Shown: positions 1 through 9,225, counted from the stretch's first letter. The stretch is DNA of 52,579 nt from Flavobacteriaceae bacterium Ga0077528 (GCA_001464475.1 LNDX01000016.1:1-52579), one strand, 5' to 3'. Translations and numbers: made by a program. The notes: a model not told the origin generated them from the letters alone.

Positions 1-3000
1 GTTGTGTTGTGTTGAAGTCGTATCCATAATGTAGTAGATGACGATGTATACCCTTGGGCTGCAACTGCCGAAATAGCATTGGTTGGCACTTGAGCATCTG
101 CAAGTGAGTTGTAATACGTAACCGTATGACTCGCCGATGGTAAAGTTCCTAATACTTGTGGAGTTACAACTCCTGTTAGATTAAATACTGCCTCAGTAAT
201 TGTTAAACTCGGATTACTATCACATAAATTATAATTGTTAACCGAACCAGCAACTGGTTTTGGAGTAACAATTAATTGGAAACTTGTAAACGAAGAACAT
301 GCCGGTGCTAATGGATCAAAAACACGCACATGAATCGTTTGTGGATTAGTAATATTACAATATGGCGTTGTTGTACTTATCGGATTAGAGCCTGTTTGTG
401 CATCAGTTGGTGTTAAATGATAACTAATCTGAATACCCGATTGTGTCGATATTTGTGAATTCTTTGTCGTTAAATCAAATAAACAACTCTCACCATCATT
501 GTTCTCATCACAAACTACATAGTTGCTTGGTGTGGTGATGATTGGACTTCCAATAATTGAAATTTGCGTTGTAGTTGGACTCGCACATTGTCCTGGATTA
601 GGAGTAAAAGTATAAGTTGTTGTAGTTGTATTATTAATTGCTGGTGACCAACTACCAGATATTCCATTTTGAGAAACTAATGGAAGAGGATTTATTGTAG
701 TTCCAGAGCAAGCTACTGGATTAATATTAAATGTTGGAGTTGTTGCTGTAGTAATAATAGTTATGGTCATAGTGGTCGGATTAGCACATTGACTACTATT
801 AGGTGTAAAAGTATAAGTTGTAGTTGCAGTATTATTTAGTGCAGGCGACCAAGCTCCAGATATTCCATTAATAGAGGTAGTAGGTAATGGAGTAATTGTA
901 TTTCCACTGCAAACTGGAGCAACTTGATTGAAAGTTGGTGTTACTCTTGGATTAACTGTTATTGACAATGTAGTTGTAGTAGCACATTGGCCACTATTTG
1001 GAGTAAAAGTGTAAGTTGTTGTGTTAGTATTATTTAATGCAGGCGACCACGTTCCAATTATTCCATTTGTTGAAGTAGTTGGTAATGGACTTAAAATTTG
1101 ACCAGAACAAATCGGAGCAACTGATACAAAAGTTGGTGTTATATTTTGATTAACTGTTATTGTCAATGTAGTTGTCGTAGCACATTGACCAGTGTTTGGG
1201 GTAAAAGTGTATACAGTAGTATTAGTATTGTTTAATGCAGGTGACCATGTTCCAGTTATTCCATTTGTTGAAGTAGTTGGTAATGGGCTTAATGTTTGAC
1301 CAGAGCAAATCGGACTAACAGTATTAAATGTAGGTGTTACATTCGGAGTAACGTTAATAGTTAATGTTGTTGATGTTGCACATTGATTATTAATTGGAGT
1401 AAAAGTATAAGTTGTTGTTGCTAAATTATTCAAAGCCGGAGACCATGTACCAGTGACTCCGTTTGTTGAAGTGGTTGGAAGTGGATTAATAGTTCCTCCC
1501 AAACAAACATTTGGAACAGCATTAAAAACTGGAACGACTAATGGATTAACTGTAATTGTTAATGTTGTAGTTGTTGCGCATTGACCTGCATTGGGAGTAA
1601 AAGTATATGTAGTTGTAGTAGTATTGCTTACAGCAGGAGACCAAGTTCCAGTAATTCCATTTGTAGATGTTGTAGGCAATGTAGGCGCAGCTGTTCCAAA
1701 ACAAATAGGTGTAATAGCATTAAAAGTAGGTGTAATAGGATTTACTACACTTACATTCAAAACTTGATTAGAAGCACAAGGAAATACTATAGAGTTAGGA
1801 GTAAAAGTATAGGTACCACTAGCAGTATTACTAATTGTTGCTGGACTCCAAGTTCCACTAATTCCATTAGGAGATGTTGTTGATAGAGTTGGTACAGCTC
1901 CTCCGATACAAATTGGTGAAATTGCAGCAAAATTAGGTGCAGTAATTGAAGGACAAGCAGTATTACAAGTTGTGGTCATTGGTGATACACAAGAAACTCC
2001 ATTAGCAGTTAATGTAAAAGTTACTGATGTACCAGGGCTTAATCCAGTAACTGTGAAATTTGAAGGAGAAACCCATGTACCAGTTACTGGTGGACCTCCA
2101 GCTATAGAGTAAGTATAAGTGAAATTTGTTTGGCCAACATTACTAAAATCAAAATTTAATGAAGTTGGTGTTGTATTTGGACTTGCAAAATCACAAAATA
2201 AACCTAATGAAGGACCCGTATTTGCAATGGTTACAGTAATTGGAGTTCTATCACTTTCGCAACCAGCAATGGTTTGGCTAACATAGTAAGTTGTTGTACC
2301 AAGTGCTGTAGTAGAAGGAGTAGGTGCTGAAGTTGATGCTGTTCCTCCGGTAGCATTAGTTCCATACCAATTTAATGTTCCTCCTGCTGAAGCATTAGCA
2401 ATTAATGGAACAGCAGTTGTATTCTGACAATAACTTACAGGACTTGTCACCGTTGGAGGATTTACAACTGTAAAATTTATAGTTACTGTTGAGTTTGTGG
2501 TAAGATTACAAATATTAGTTCCTGTTAATGTTAATGTTACACTAGTTCCTGAAGCATTTGCAGGAATTGTGTAATTAGTTACTAAGTTAGAAGAATTAGA
2601 AAACGATCCTATTGGTGCTGTCCACAAAACACTTTGATGACCTTGTGCAATTCCATTCAAATTTATTGTAGAACCTTTACATGCAGTAATTGTATTTCCT
2701 GCATTAGTAAAAAATGGAGGAATTGGAGCGCTACAACCAGTATTTGCATAGCTTGGTGTTCCAGAAGGAGTAAAGTTTACAGTGGCACCATCATTATCGG
2801 CAGTAGTTCCGCCATAGTTACCTAATGAGTTAATTAATAAACTACGTTCATAAGTTACAGAGTCTGTGCAAGCTCCAAATGACATTGTTAGTGTTCTAGT
2901 TCCAGGAATAACATTATAATTTGCAAAATGTCCACCAATATTAGCGGCATTATCTTGAAAAATCATATAGATTGTAGTTGTTAATGAACCAAAAGAATTA

Positions 3001-3401
3001 AAAGCCGTATTTACATTATAACTTGTAACTAATATTACAGTTGAATTCGCAGGTAAAACACCACCTGTAGGTTCTAGTATTTGTCCACAATTTCCTGCAG
3101 CAGTAATACTTGCATTCAAAGCCGCAACTTTTGAAGCGGTAGTTGCGTTTTGAACAACTCCTAACCAAGGATTATTCGGCCAAGTTACATTTAAGTTACT
3201 TACATTTATATTAGCGGCACCAACTCTAAAACGTACCATTTCATTAAATCCTTCTTCATTTGTTGGATTATTTGGAGAACACGCATCCACCAAGATGCTT
3301 TCAATTTCAAAACATTGTGAGAAACTTTCCTCTGGTTTTAAAAATGATAGAATAGTAAAAAGAAATAGACAAAAATATTTTGTAGAATTTTTAAACATCA
3401 T
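1..3401 (-). CDS. Repeat-rich secreted adhesin, 5' part (runs off left edge)
   Basis: An open frame runs from ATG ATG at 3401 on the minus strand to base 1 without a stop, so about 1,133 N-terminal codons are present and the C-terminus is outside the window. A signal peptide (hydrophobic segment around residues 8-20, then S-F-S-Q) is followed by a domain starting CFEIESILVDAC, of the kind found at the N-terminus of large flavobacterial surface proteins. Further on are Ig-like/SprB-type segments rich in T, S, N and P, and an array of near-identical 66-residue units, each with a G-I-x-G-x-W-S-P-A motif and a G-Q-C-A motif. Such proteins usually end in a gliding-associated or type IX sorting domain, which would lie left of the window. 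No catalytic domain is visible. Role as a T9SS-exported adhesin is inferred from architecture. Confidence 0.85.
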   Translation of the reverse strand, partial: MMFKNSTKYFCLFLFTILSFLKPEESFSQCFEIESILVDACSPNNPTNEEGFNEMVRFRVGAANINVSNLNVTWPNNPWLGVVQNATTASKVAALNASITAAGNCGQILEPTGGVLPANSTVILVTSYNVNTAFNSFGSLTTTIYMIFQDNAANIGGHFANYNVIPGTRTLTMSFGACTDSVTYERSLLINSLGNYGGTTADNDGATVNFTPSGTPSYANTGCSAPIPPFFTNAGNTITACKGSTINLNGIAQGHQSVLWTAPIGSFSNSSNLVTNYTIPANASGTSVTLTLTGTNICNLTTNSTVTINFTVVNPPTVTSPVSYCQNTTAVPLIANASAGGTLNWYGTNATGGTASTSAPTPSTTALGTTTYYVSQTIAGCESDRTPITVTIANTGPSLGLFCDFASPNTTPTSLNFDFSNVGQTNFTYTYSIAGGPPVTGTWVSPSNFTVTGLSPGTSVTFTLTANGVSCVSPMTTTCNTACPSITAPNFAAISPICIGGAVPTLSTTSPNGISGTWSPATISNTASGTYTFTPNSIVFPCASNQVLNVSVVNPITPTFNAITPICFGTAAPTLPTTSTNGITGTWSPAVSNTTTTTYTFTPNAGQCATTTTLTITVNPLVVPVFNAVPNVCLGGTINPLPTTSTNGVTGTWSPALNNLATTTYTFTPINNQCATSTTLTINVTPNVTPTFNTVSPICSGQTLSPLPTTSTNGITGTWSPALNNTNTTVYTFTPNTGQCATTTTLTITVNQNITPTFVSVAPICSGQILSPLPTTSTNGIIGTWSPALNNTNTTTYTFTPNSGQCATTTTLSITVNPRVTPTFNQVAPVCSGNTITPLPTTSINGISGAWSPALNNTATTTYTFTPNSSQCANPTTMTITIITTATTPTFNINPVACSGTTINPLPLVSQNGISGSWSPAINNTTTTTYTFTPNPGQCASPTTTQISIIGSPIITTPSNYVVCDENNDGESCLFDLTTKNSQISTQSGIQISYHLTPTDAQTGSNPISTTTPYCNITNPQTIHVRVFDPLAPACSSFTSFQLIVTPKPVAGSVNNYNLCDSNPSLTITEAVFNLTGVVTPQVLGTLPSASHTVTYYNSLADAQVPTNAISAVAAQGYTSSSTTLWIRLQHNT
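583..1971 (-). repeat. 198-bp tandem repeats inside the adhesin gene
   Basis: Equivalent positions of the conserved Cys-Ala codons recur at 583, 784, 982, 1180, 1378, 1576 and 1774: one step of 201 bp followed by five of exactly 198 bp (66 codons). The units at 982, 1180 and 1378 look the most alike at DNA level; the outer ones are more diverged. All steps are multiples of three, so unit gain or loss by recombination keeps the frame. Confidence 0.9.
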
Positions 3402-3421
3402 TTTGGTTGTAAATTTTGCAA

Positions 3422-3429
3422 CAAAAATA
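3422..3429 (-). promoter_or_regulatory. -7 promoter element of the adhesin gene
   Basis: Read on the minus strand this is TATTTTTG, matching the Bacteroidota -7 consensus TAnnTTTG. It lies about 20 bp upstream of the ATG pair at 3401/3398. A clear -33 TTG at the right distance was not found. Confidence 0.45.
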
Positions 3430-3485
3430 ATGAATTTTAATTTACTGAAAGTTGAATATTAGTAATTTATATTAGGGTATAAATA

Positions 3486-3515
3486 AAAAAAATCTCAAGA
3501 AATTTCTTGAGATTT
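3486..3515 (-). terminator. Terminator after tRNA-Tyr
   Basis: A perfect 24-base palindrome (3491-3514, arms AATCTCAAGAAA and TTTCTTGAGATT) is followed on the minus strand by a T-rich run. It lies directly downstream of the minus-strand tRNA and separates it from the adhesin gene. Confidence 0.75.
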
Positions 3516-3524
3516 TTAATTTTG

Positions 3525-3606
<82 letters not shown>

Positions 3607-3708
3607 ATTCGCTTAACGAGGTTGCAAATATAGGAACACTTTTAATTTTTCCAAATTTATTTTTTATTTAATTTCATCTTATTTTTTAATCTTTTGGTAA
3701 TGAATAAA

Positions 3709-3738
3709 ATAAAAAAAATCTCCAACTGGAGATTTTTT
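3709..3738 (-). terminator. Terminator of the TlpA-like gene
   Basis: AAAATCTCCA and TGGAGATTTT form a hairpin with a very short loop. On the minus strand it is followed by a T-run. It lies 24 bp after the stop codon of the 3762-4916 gene. Confidence 0.75.
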
Positions 3739-3761
3739 ATTTTTTTAAGATTTTTACTTGT

Positions 3762-4916
3762 TTACAGAGCTAAAAGTTCTTGAACTTTTGCTTTTAATTC
3801 ATCTCCTCTTAAATCTTTTGCCACAATATTTCCTTTAGAATCTAAAACAAATGTTGTTGGAATTTGTTGCACGTCGTACAGAGTTGCAATAGGATCTTCA
3901 AATCCTTTCAAATTTGACACATGGTTCCATGTTAGTTTATCTTTTGCAATAGCATCTTTCCATTTTGTAGCATCATCATCAAGGGAAACTCCGATAATAT
4001 TTAATCCTTTTGAATGAAATTCATTGTAAAGTGCCACTACATTTGGATTTTCTTTTCTACAAGGACCACACCATGAAGCCCAAAAATCAATGATAGTAAC
4101 TTTTCCTAAAGACTCTTTAAGAGAAATTGTTGTACCGTTTGGACTTTTAGCAGAAAAGGCTGGAGCTAACTTAAGTGAATTATTTTTTACTGCAGCAGCA
4201 GGATTTTTCATGTTTTTCTCAATAGCTTTTAACTTGTCAGAAATTGATTTGCCTTTTGTAGTATTTCTAAATTCTTCATTTAAATTTTCAAAAGTTTTTT
4301 TAACTTTTTCATATTTAAAATCTGGTGAATTAAATAAACGTTCAACAAGTAACAATGAAATGTAAGAATTTGGATTTGAATCAGGATATTGATTCATGTA
4401 ATCGTCTACTTCTTTTTGAATTTTTACGTAACCACTTTTTAAATTTTCAATAGTAACATTATCTTTCTTTTGTTGAGCTTCCATCAACTTTTGAATGTTT
4501 TTATTCTGATAATCAACTAATCGTTTGTTGATGGCATTAGTTTTATCATTAAATTCCTGAAATGAGTCATTACTATCGGTTCCACTAATTTTTGATTTGA
4601 AAATACTGTCTTTATCAACTTTTATAACAATTTCTCCGCTTTCCATGATAAAAGGAACAGGTTGTTGAATATCTTTTACATACAATGCAAATATGCTAGG
4701 TTCTTTTACTTTACCTTTAAATTCAAATTTTCCGTCTTTTACTTTTGTTGAATCTACATTTAAAACGAGTCCAACATCATTTTGTGTTTTAATAAAAACC
4801 ATTTTACCATTTGGTATTCCTTTAGCTTCACCAGATATTAAGAATTCTCCTTTTTTTACTTTACTGCAACTTAAAATCGAAAGAGATAAAGCAATTAAAA
4901 AAACTATTTTTTTCAT
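3762..4916 (-). CDS. TlpA-family thioredoxin-fold lipoprotein with DUF4369-like N-terminus
   Basis: The 384-aa protein has a lipoprotein signal with lipobox L-S-C (Cys17). Residues about 24-100 look like DUF4369, a Bacteroidota domain usually placed before a thioredoxin domain. Residues about 110-250 are charged and helical. The thioredoxin fold spans about 255-384 with active site W-C-G-P-C at 282-286 and the cis-Pro segment Q-Q-I-P-T-T. Proteins of this type are anchored facing the periplasm and keep thiols of exported proteins or cytochromes reduced; the substrate here is unknown. The gene stands alone, with a -7 element at 4942-4949 and its own terminator. The ATG at 4916 gives an intact signal peptide. 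Confidence 0.9.
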   Translation of the reverse strand: MKKIVFLIALSLSILSCSKVKKGEFLISGEAKGIPNGKMVFIKTQNDVGLVLNVDSTKVKDGKFEFKGKVKEPSIFALYVKDIQQPVPFIMESGEIVIKVDKDSIFKSKISGTDSNDSFQEFNDKTNAINKRLVDYQNKNIQKLMEAQQKKDNVTIENLKSGYVKIQKEVDDYMNQYPDSNPNSYISLLLVERLFNSPDFKYEKVKKTFENLNEEFRNTTKGKSISDKLKAIEKNMKNPAAAVKNNSLKLAPAFSAKSPNGTTISLKESLGKVTIIDFWASWCGPCRKENPNVVALYNEFHSKGLNIIGVSLDDDATKWKDAIAKDKLTWNHVSNLKGFEDPIATLYDVQQIPTTFVLDSKGNIVAKDLRGDELKAKVQELLAL

Positions 4917-4941
4917 TATTTATATTTAAATTAAATTTTTG

Positions 4942-4949
4942 CAAAAGTA
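4942..4949 (-). promoter_or_regulatory. -7 promoter element of the TlpA-like gene
   Basis: The minus strand reads TACTTTTG (consensus TAnnTTTG), 25 bp before the ATG at 4916. A correctly spaced -33 TTG is not evident. Confidence 0.45.
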
Positions 4950-5051
4950 TTTAAAATAAAACAATTTATACTCATTTTAAAATATGTTTTAATAATCTTT
5001 TGTTTAGTTATTTTTTAAAAAGGATTTAACATCATTTTACTAATAAAATTG

Positions 5052-5059
5052 TAAATTTG
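5052..5059 (+). promoter_or_regulatory. -7 promoter element of the secreted endonuclease gene
   Basis: TAAATTTG matches TAnnTTTG and ends 18 bp before the ATG at 5078. Its last three bases are part of the upstream TTG triplets. A start at the TTG at 5057 would lie inside the promoter, which argues for the ATG at 5078 as the true start. Confidence 0.5.
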
Positions 5060-5077
5060 TTGGTAATTTTATTCAAA

Positions 5078-7042
5078 ATGATAAAAAAAATATACTTTTT
5101 TATATTCTTGTTTTCCATTTTTTCAACTTATTCTCAGGTTGTTATAAACGAAATAGATGCTGATAATCCTGGTTCTGACAATAAAGAATTCGTTGAGTTA
5201 AAATCAAGTTCTCCAAATTTTTCCTTAAATGGATATGTCATGGTTTTTTTTAATGGACAAACTGGAGCAGGAACTTTAAGTTATTATTCATTAGATTTAG
5301 ACGGATATACCACTGATGTTAATGGAATTATTCATTTTGGAAACTCTCAAGTTTCTCCATCACCTAGAACTCCTTATTTTCCCTTAAATACAATTCAGAA
5401 TGGTCCCGATGTAATTGCTATTTTTACTGGTAATGATACAGATTATCCATTAGACACACCAGCAAGTAATTTAAATTTGATTAGTGCAGCTGCATATTCT
5501 ACATCAACAACCTTTCCAACAACATTAATGAATCTATTTGGAATTACTATTTGCTCTATTGATAATCAACCACTTGGTTCAACTTCAAATTCTATTCAAA
5601 GAAAAAATGATGGAACTTATGAAGTAAAACCACCAACTCCTGGAGTAAATAATGATGGTAGTGGAATAATTTTTAATTATGTAACCACTTCAACTAGCCA
5701 ATCTACTTTATCTGAAGGGCAAACATTAAATATAAATTTTTCTACATCTGCACCTGTAACTTCTCAACCACTTGTAATTTCTTTTTCATTAAATAATGGT
5801 AGTTTTAATGCAAGTGATTTTTCTGGTTTAACTAGTGTGACAATTCCTGTTGGTTCTTCAACTGGATCGGCTACAATTCAGCTTCTTGATGATTCTTTAA
5901 ATGAAGGTGATGAAGAATTGAAAGTAGTTTTGAATACACTTCCTGTAGGTTATTATTTCAACAATAATGATTTAATAGTTAGGATTAATGATGTTAATTT
6001 TATTGTTTCACCTTTTGGAACTCCTTTGAATCCAACTTATGGAAATGTTACAAGTACTGCACCAAATGGTTACTATTCTTCATTAGAAGGACTTTCTGGT
6101 GCTGCTTTAAAACAAGCTATTCAAGATATTATTGCAAATCCATCGGTAGTTCATGCTCACAATTATGGTGATATTGAAACTATTTTGAAAGTAGCTGATC
6201 AAAATCCGGCCAATAGTAATCAAGTTTGGTTAATGTATGTAGAACAGCCTCGTTCAAAATTAGATTTTCAGGATTCTAATAGTAATATAGGCAAGTGGAA
6301 TAGAGAACATATTTTTCCACAATCACGTGGAGGTTTTCAAGATGGTACATTAAGTTTTGCTGATGGTATCACTATTTGGTTGCCAACAAACGCAGATGAT
6401 ATTTTAGCGGGTCATGCAGATGCACATCATATAAGAGCTGAAGATGGACCAGAAAATAGTTTGAGAAGTAATAGAGATTATGGTTCAGATTATAATGGGC
6501 CTACCGGAAATCTTGGTAGTTGGAAAGGCGATGTTGCACGTTCGTTATTTTATATGGCAGTTCGTTATAATGCACTGAGTTTAGTAAATGGAAATCCAGC
6601 TGATACTACTGTTGGGCAAATTGGAGATTTAGCTTCCTTGCTTCAATGGAATACTTCAGATCCAAGAGATGATTTTGAAATGAATCGCAATAACTATATT
6701 TATACTTGGCAAGTCAATAGAAATCCTTTTATTGATTATCCAAATTTGGCTGATTATATTTGGGGTGCAAATGCCGGACAACAATGGTTTTCAACGCTTT
6801 CAAATACAAATTTTGAAGAAAATAATGTAGTGATTTATCCAAATCCAAGTAAAGGAGAATTTACAATTTCAGGTTTAGATTCTGAGTATTCTGTTGAAGT
6901 TTATAATAGTTTAGGTTCAAAAATATATGAATCTAAATTTGTTGGCGATAATCAAATTCAAACCAATTGGTCAAGCGGAATTTATTTTGCTAAAATAACT
7001 TCAGATTCTAAATCTGTTGTTAAGAAGATTATAGTGGAGTAA
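5078..7042 (+). CDS. Secreted endonuclease I-family nuclease with lamin-tail, Calx-beta and T9SS sorting domains
   Basis: The 654-aa protein starts at the ATG at 5078, which gives a clean signal peptide ending near T-Y-S-Q; an in-frame TTG 21 bp upstream overlaps the promoter. In order: a lamin-tail-like domain (about 20-160, beginning VVINEIDADNPG), a Calx-beta-like domain (about 195-300, with D-D-S-L-N-E-G-D-E), an endonuclease I (NucM/EndA) domain (about 320-560) with W-N-R-E-H near 407-411 and the later H-H-I-R and R-S-N-R motifs, and a type A T9SS C-terminal domain (about 578-654, with Y-P-N-P-S-K-G). The family degrades DNA/RNA extracellularly with a divalent metal at a beta-beta-alpha site. 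Export through the outer membrane by T9SS is inferred from the C-terminal domain. Confidence 0.9.
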   Translation: MIKKIYFFIFLFSIFSTYSQVVINEIDADNPGSDNKEFVELKSSSPNFSLNGYVMVFFNGQTGAGTLSYYSLDLDGYTTDVNGIIHFGNSQVSPSPRTPYFPLNTIQNGPDVIAIFTGNDTDYPLDTPASNLNLISAAAYSTSTTFPTTLMNLFGITICSIDNQPLGSTSNSIQRKNDGTYEVKPPTPGVNNDGSGIIFNYVTTSTSQSTLSEGQTLNINFSTSAPVTSQPLVISFSLNNGSFNASDFSGLTSVTIPVGSSTGSATIQLLDDSLNEGDEELKVVLNTLPVGYYFNNNDLIVRINDVNFIVSPFGTPLNPTYGNVTSTAPNGYYSSLEGLSGAALKQAIQDIIANPSVVHAHNYGDIETILKVADQNPANSNQVWLMYVEQPRSKLDFQDSNSNIGKWNREHIFPQSRGGFQDGTLSFADGITIWLPTNADDILAGHADAHHIRAEDGPENSLRSNRDYGSDYNGPTGNLGSWKGDVARSLFYMAVRYNALSLVNGNPADTTVGQIGDLASLLQWNTSDPRDDFEMNRNNYIYTWQVNRNPFIDYPNLADYIWGANAGQQWFSTLSNTNFEENNVVIYPNPSKGEFTISGLDSEYSVEVYNSLGSKIYESKFVGDNQIQTNWSSGIYFAKITSDSKSVVKKIIVE

Positions 7043-7085
7043 TTATTGACAATTTTCCATTGAAAACAATTTGTATTCTTGCATT

Positions 7086-7544
7086 ATGAATGATAATTTC
7101 ACAAATGAATTTTTTGGTATAGGAATTCAAAACGGAAAAACTCCAGAGAACCTTGGTGTTTTGTGGAGATCTGCTCAAAATTTGGGAGCAAGTTTTATTT
7201 TTACTATTGGAAACAGATATGCCAAACAAGCTTCTGATACTCATAATGCTGTGAAATCTATGCCTTATTTTCATTATGAAGATTTTGAGGAGTTCTTTAA
7301 AAATTTACCTAAAGGAGCAAGACTTGTTGGTGTAGAATTAGATGAAAATGCCGAAGATTTAGAAACGTTTCATCATCCAAGAAGATGTGTTTATTTATTA
7401 GGCGCAGAAGATAATGGCTTAAGTAAACAAGCCATTGAAAAATGTCATTTTTTGGTAAAATTTAAATCAGAGAAAAGTTTAAATGTTTCTGTTGCAGGAA
7501 GTATAGTGCTTTATGATAGAGGAATTAATAAACCAAGATCATAA
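7086..7544 (+). CDS. SpoU/TrmH-family RNA 2'-O-methyltransferase (TrmL-size)
   Basis: The 152-aa protein carries the three SpoU motifs: an N-terminal N-L-G-V-L-W-R-S-A segment (about 20-29), G-A-E-D-N-G-L-S near 109-116, and S-L-N-V-S-V-A-G-S near 131-139 that forms the knotted SAM site. The enzyme methylates a ribose 2'-OH in tRNA or rRNA; its short single-domain form is like TrmL (tRNA wobble base 34), but the substrate cannot be assigned here. Start ATG at 7086 fits the family; an in-frame TTG at 7071 adds five residues and overlaps a weak promoter-like stretch. The gene was the 3' neighbour of mnmE before the island inserted. Confidence 0.88.
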   Translation: MNDNFTNEFFGIGIQNGKTPENLGVLWRSAQNLGASFIFTIGNRYAKQASDTHNAVKSMPYFHYEDFEEFFKNLPKGARLVGVELDENAEDLETFHHPRRCVYLLGAEDNGLSKQAIEKCHFLVKFKSEKSLNVSVAGSIVLYDRGINKPRS

Positions 7545-7571
7545 TAAATTTAAATTTTCAACTTAGGATTC

Positions 7572-7586
7572 CTATTTGCCGATACA
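7572..7586 (-). other. attL: displaced 3' end of mnmE
   Basis: Read on the minus strand these 15 bases encode C-I-G-K-stop, exactly the last residues of MnmE, but no mnmE gene precedes them. The live mnmE ends with the same residues at 33802-33816. The two 15-mers share 12 bases, including the continuous core CCGATACA (7579-7586 and 33809-33816). This is the signature left by a site-specific element that inserts in the mnmE end and supplies its own copy of the last codons. Confidence 0.8.
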
Positions 7587-7614
7587 ATATTTGAAGGTTT
7601 TAGCATTTACAATA

Positions 7615-7639
7615 GTTGCCGAAGATTGGGCAACAAATA
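7615..7639. repeat. Left arm-type repeats of the integrase
   Basis: GTTGCC (7615-7620) faces GGGCAACAAATA (7628-7639), forming a short inverted pair. The same GGGCAACAAATA string occurs at 33728-33739 near the right end, with variants at 33666 and 33686. Integrase or excisionase arm sites are the natural reading; this is inference. Confidence 0.5.
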
Positions 7640-7693
7640 GCCATCAAACTGGGCTGAACATCAATAAATACAGAACAAATATAGACAAAATAT

Positions 7694-8185
7694 TTAAAAT
7701 TTGTTTACTATTGAATATAATCCTTTTGAACTGTTTTTAGCTTGTAAATTCCATTCTTGATACATTGGAAGCATTTCACAAAATACTTCATTATACGGTT
7801 TTGCATAGCCTTCTTTTATCATTATTTCGTTTAAAACTCTACCATCATTTAGAATTAAATAACCTAAAAGTCTACCGTATTTATCAACTAAATTATTTTG
7901 TTCCTGTACTAATGTGCAAACATCACCCAAATTAACTTGATCTTTTAAAAAGTAAAATGATAAATAACCAAGTTTGATTAGTAATTCAGCTGGAACTTGT
8001 AATTCAATTTCGTCTTTTTTTATCTTGTTGCAGTAGTTTATTTCTGGTGCATCAATGCCATATAAACGAACTTCAAATTCTTTTTTTGATACAAAATCTT
8101 CTAAAATTATTCCATCTCCATCAACAAATTTTACAATTTTGAGCAGACTTTTTGTAATGGTGGTTTCTTTAGCGTTTAATTGCAT
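7694..8185 (-). CDS. Micrococcal-nuclease-like (SNase) protein, cytoplasmic
   Basis: The 163-aa protein is a single staphylococcal-nuclease fold. Metal and catalytic residues are all visible: V-D-G-D-G with D22, then V-R-L-Y-G-I-D-A-P-E with R40, D45 and E48 in the spacing of R35, D40 and E43 of the Staphylococcus enzyme, and D-K-Y-G-R-L-L-G-Y with R105 (equivalent of R87). It should therefore cut DNA and/or RNA with Ca2+. No signal peptide is seen, unlike most relatives, so it would act inside the cell. It is the first gene inside the island next to attL and is divergent from the 8275 gene. A role in element processing or defence is possible but not shown. Confidence 0.85.
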   Translation of the reverse strand: MQLNAKETTITKSLLKIVKFVDGDGIILEDFVSKKEFEVRLYGIDAPEINYCNKIKKDEIELQVPAELLIKLGYLSFYFLKDQVNLGDVCTLVQEQNNLVDKYGRLLGYLILNDGRVLNEIMIKEGYAKPYNEVFCEMLPMYQEWNLQAKNSSKGLYSIVNKF

Positions 8186-8274
8186 TATATTGCTTTATTT
8201 AAGTTGTTGTTTATCAGTTAATTACAATGTAAATTTAATAAAAATTATTGTATAATTGCTAAAACACACAACAA

Positions 8275-9078
8275 ATGGCAAAACAAAAAGGACATATTAA
8301 ATATGTTGGGACGTTAGGAGAAGTTCGTCACTTCAAAATTAAAGGTAATGAAGGTTACTTTGCAGGTCTAAAAGGTGGTCCAACTGCCGAGCAAGTAAAA
8401 ACTGCACCAGGCTTTATTCGTACTCGTGAAAATATGTCCGAGTTTGCAGCTTGTGCTAATGCTGGTAAATCAGTGAGAATTGGTTTATCTGCTTTAATGA
8501 AACAAATGACAGATAGTCAATTTACAGGAAGACTAACTGCTATTATGAAAAAAATAAATATTGAGGATGGTTCAGAGGCAAGAGGTCAAAGAGCCGTTTT
8601 GGTTTCGCAACAACCACAATATTTAAAAGGTTTAGATTTCAATAGAAATATTTCATTTAATGGTATTTTTTCTGCTCCGTTCACTTTAACGGCTAACGTA
8701 GACAGAAACGAAAGTACTTTAAGTGTTCCGGCATTTAATCCTTTGAACTTTTTGAATATTCCATCAGGTGCAACACATTTCAGAATTATCAATGCTTTAT
8801 CAGTAATCTCGGATTTTGTTTTCAATCCTGCAACTGGAGCTTATGAGCCAGCAGAACCAATGTTAAATGAAACATCAAACATTTCATATTCGCCTTACAC
8901 ACCTGTAGACGCAGTAACAACTTTAATTGATGTTGTTGCAACTTTACCAGATGCTCCAACAATAACAACTAATGTTGCTGTTTTGGGAAGTATTGGAATT
9001 GAATTTTATCAGCAAGTAGGAGTGAACTACTATTTATTCAATGCAGGTAATGCTATGAAAATTCAAGAAGTGTTCTAA
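8275..9078 (+). CDS. Bacteroidota protein of unknown function, 267 aa
   Basis: The start is ATG at 8275, and the gene is followed by a hairpin terminator. The N-terminal third is distinctive: K-G-H-I-K-Y-V-G-T-L-G, then G-Y-F-A-G-L-K-G-G-P and F-I-R-T-R-E-N-M-S-E-F, then a basic helical part ending near S-A-L-M-K-Q-M. I recognise this layout from a group of uncharacterised Bacteroidota proteins but know of no assigned function. The rest (about 120-267) is rich in hydrophobic, Thr and Pro residues, looks beta-structured, and has no catalytic motif. No signal peptide or membrane segment is seen. It is transcribed away from the nuclease gene, with an AT-rich 89-bp divergent region between them. 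Confidence 0.75.
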   Translation: MAKQKGHIKYVGTLGEVRHFKIKGNEGYFAGLKGGPTAEQVKTAPGFIRTRENMSEFAACANAGKSVRIGLSALMKQMTDSQFTGRLTAIMKKINIEDGSEARGQRAVLVSQQPQYLKGLDFNRNISFNGIFSAPFTLTANVDRNESTLSVPAFNPLNFLNIPSGATHFRIINALSVISDFVFNPATGAYEPAEPMLNETSNISYSPYTPVDAVTTLIDVVATLPDAPTITTNVAVLGSIGIEFYQQVGVNYYLFNAGNAMKIQEVF

Positions 9079-9120
9079 AAAAAACCATCAGTTTGTAAAG
9101 TTTACTACTTTAAAACCAAT

Positions 9121-9147
9121 TACCCTTTCGAAAGAGAGGGTTTTTTG
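9121..9147 (+). terminator. Terminator of the 8275-9078 gene
   Basis: ACCCT and AGGGT arms enclose a self-complementary CTTTCGAAAG segment, and a run of six T follows. It lies 43 bp after the stop. Confidence 0.65.
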
Positions 9148-9225
9148 TTTTGCATCAATTTGTCTATAATGGCGACTTATATAGGGCTAATGGTGCAAAT
9201 AAGTGCGAAACAACTATGAAGTTAG

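Noticed and set aside
583..1971. Regular repeats as a CRISPR array
   Set aside because: The period is 198 bp, the whole unit is conserved rather than repeat plus unique spacer, and the repeats encode protein in frame.
1581..2825. Plus-strand open frames opposite the adhesin repeats
   Set aside because: They are antisense to a continuous, clearly coding minus-strand frame and have low-complexity Ser/Cys/Arg composition typical of shadows.
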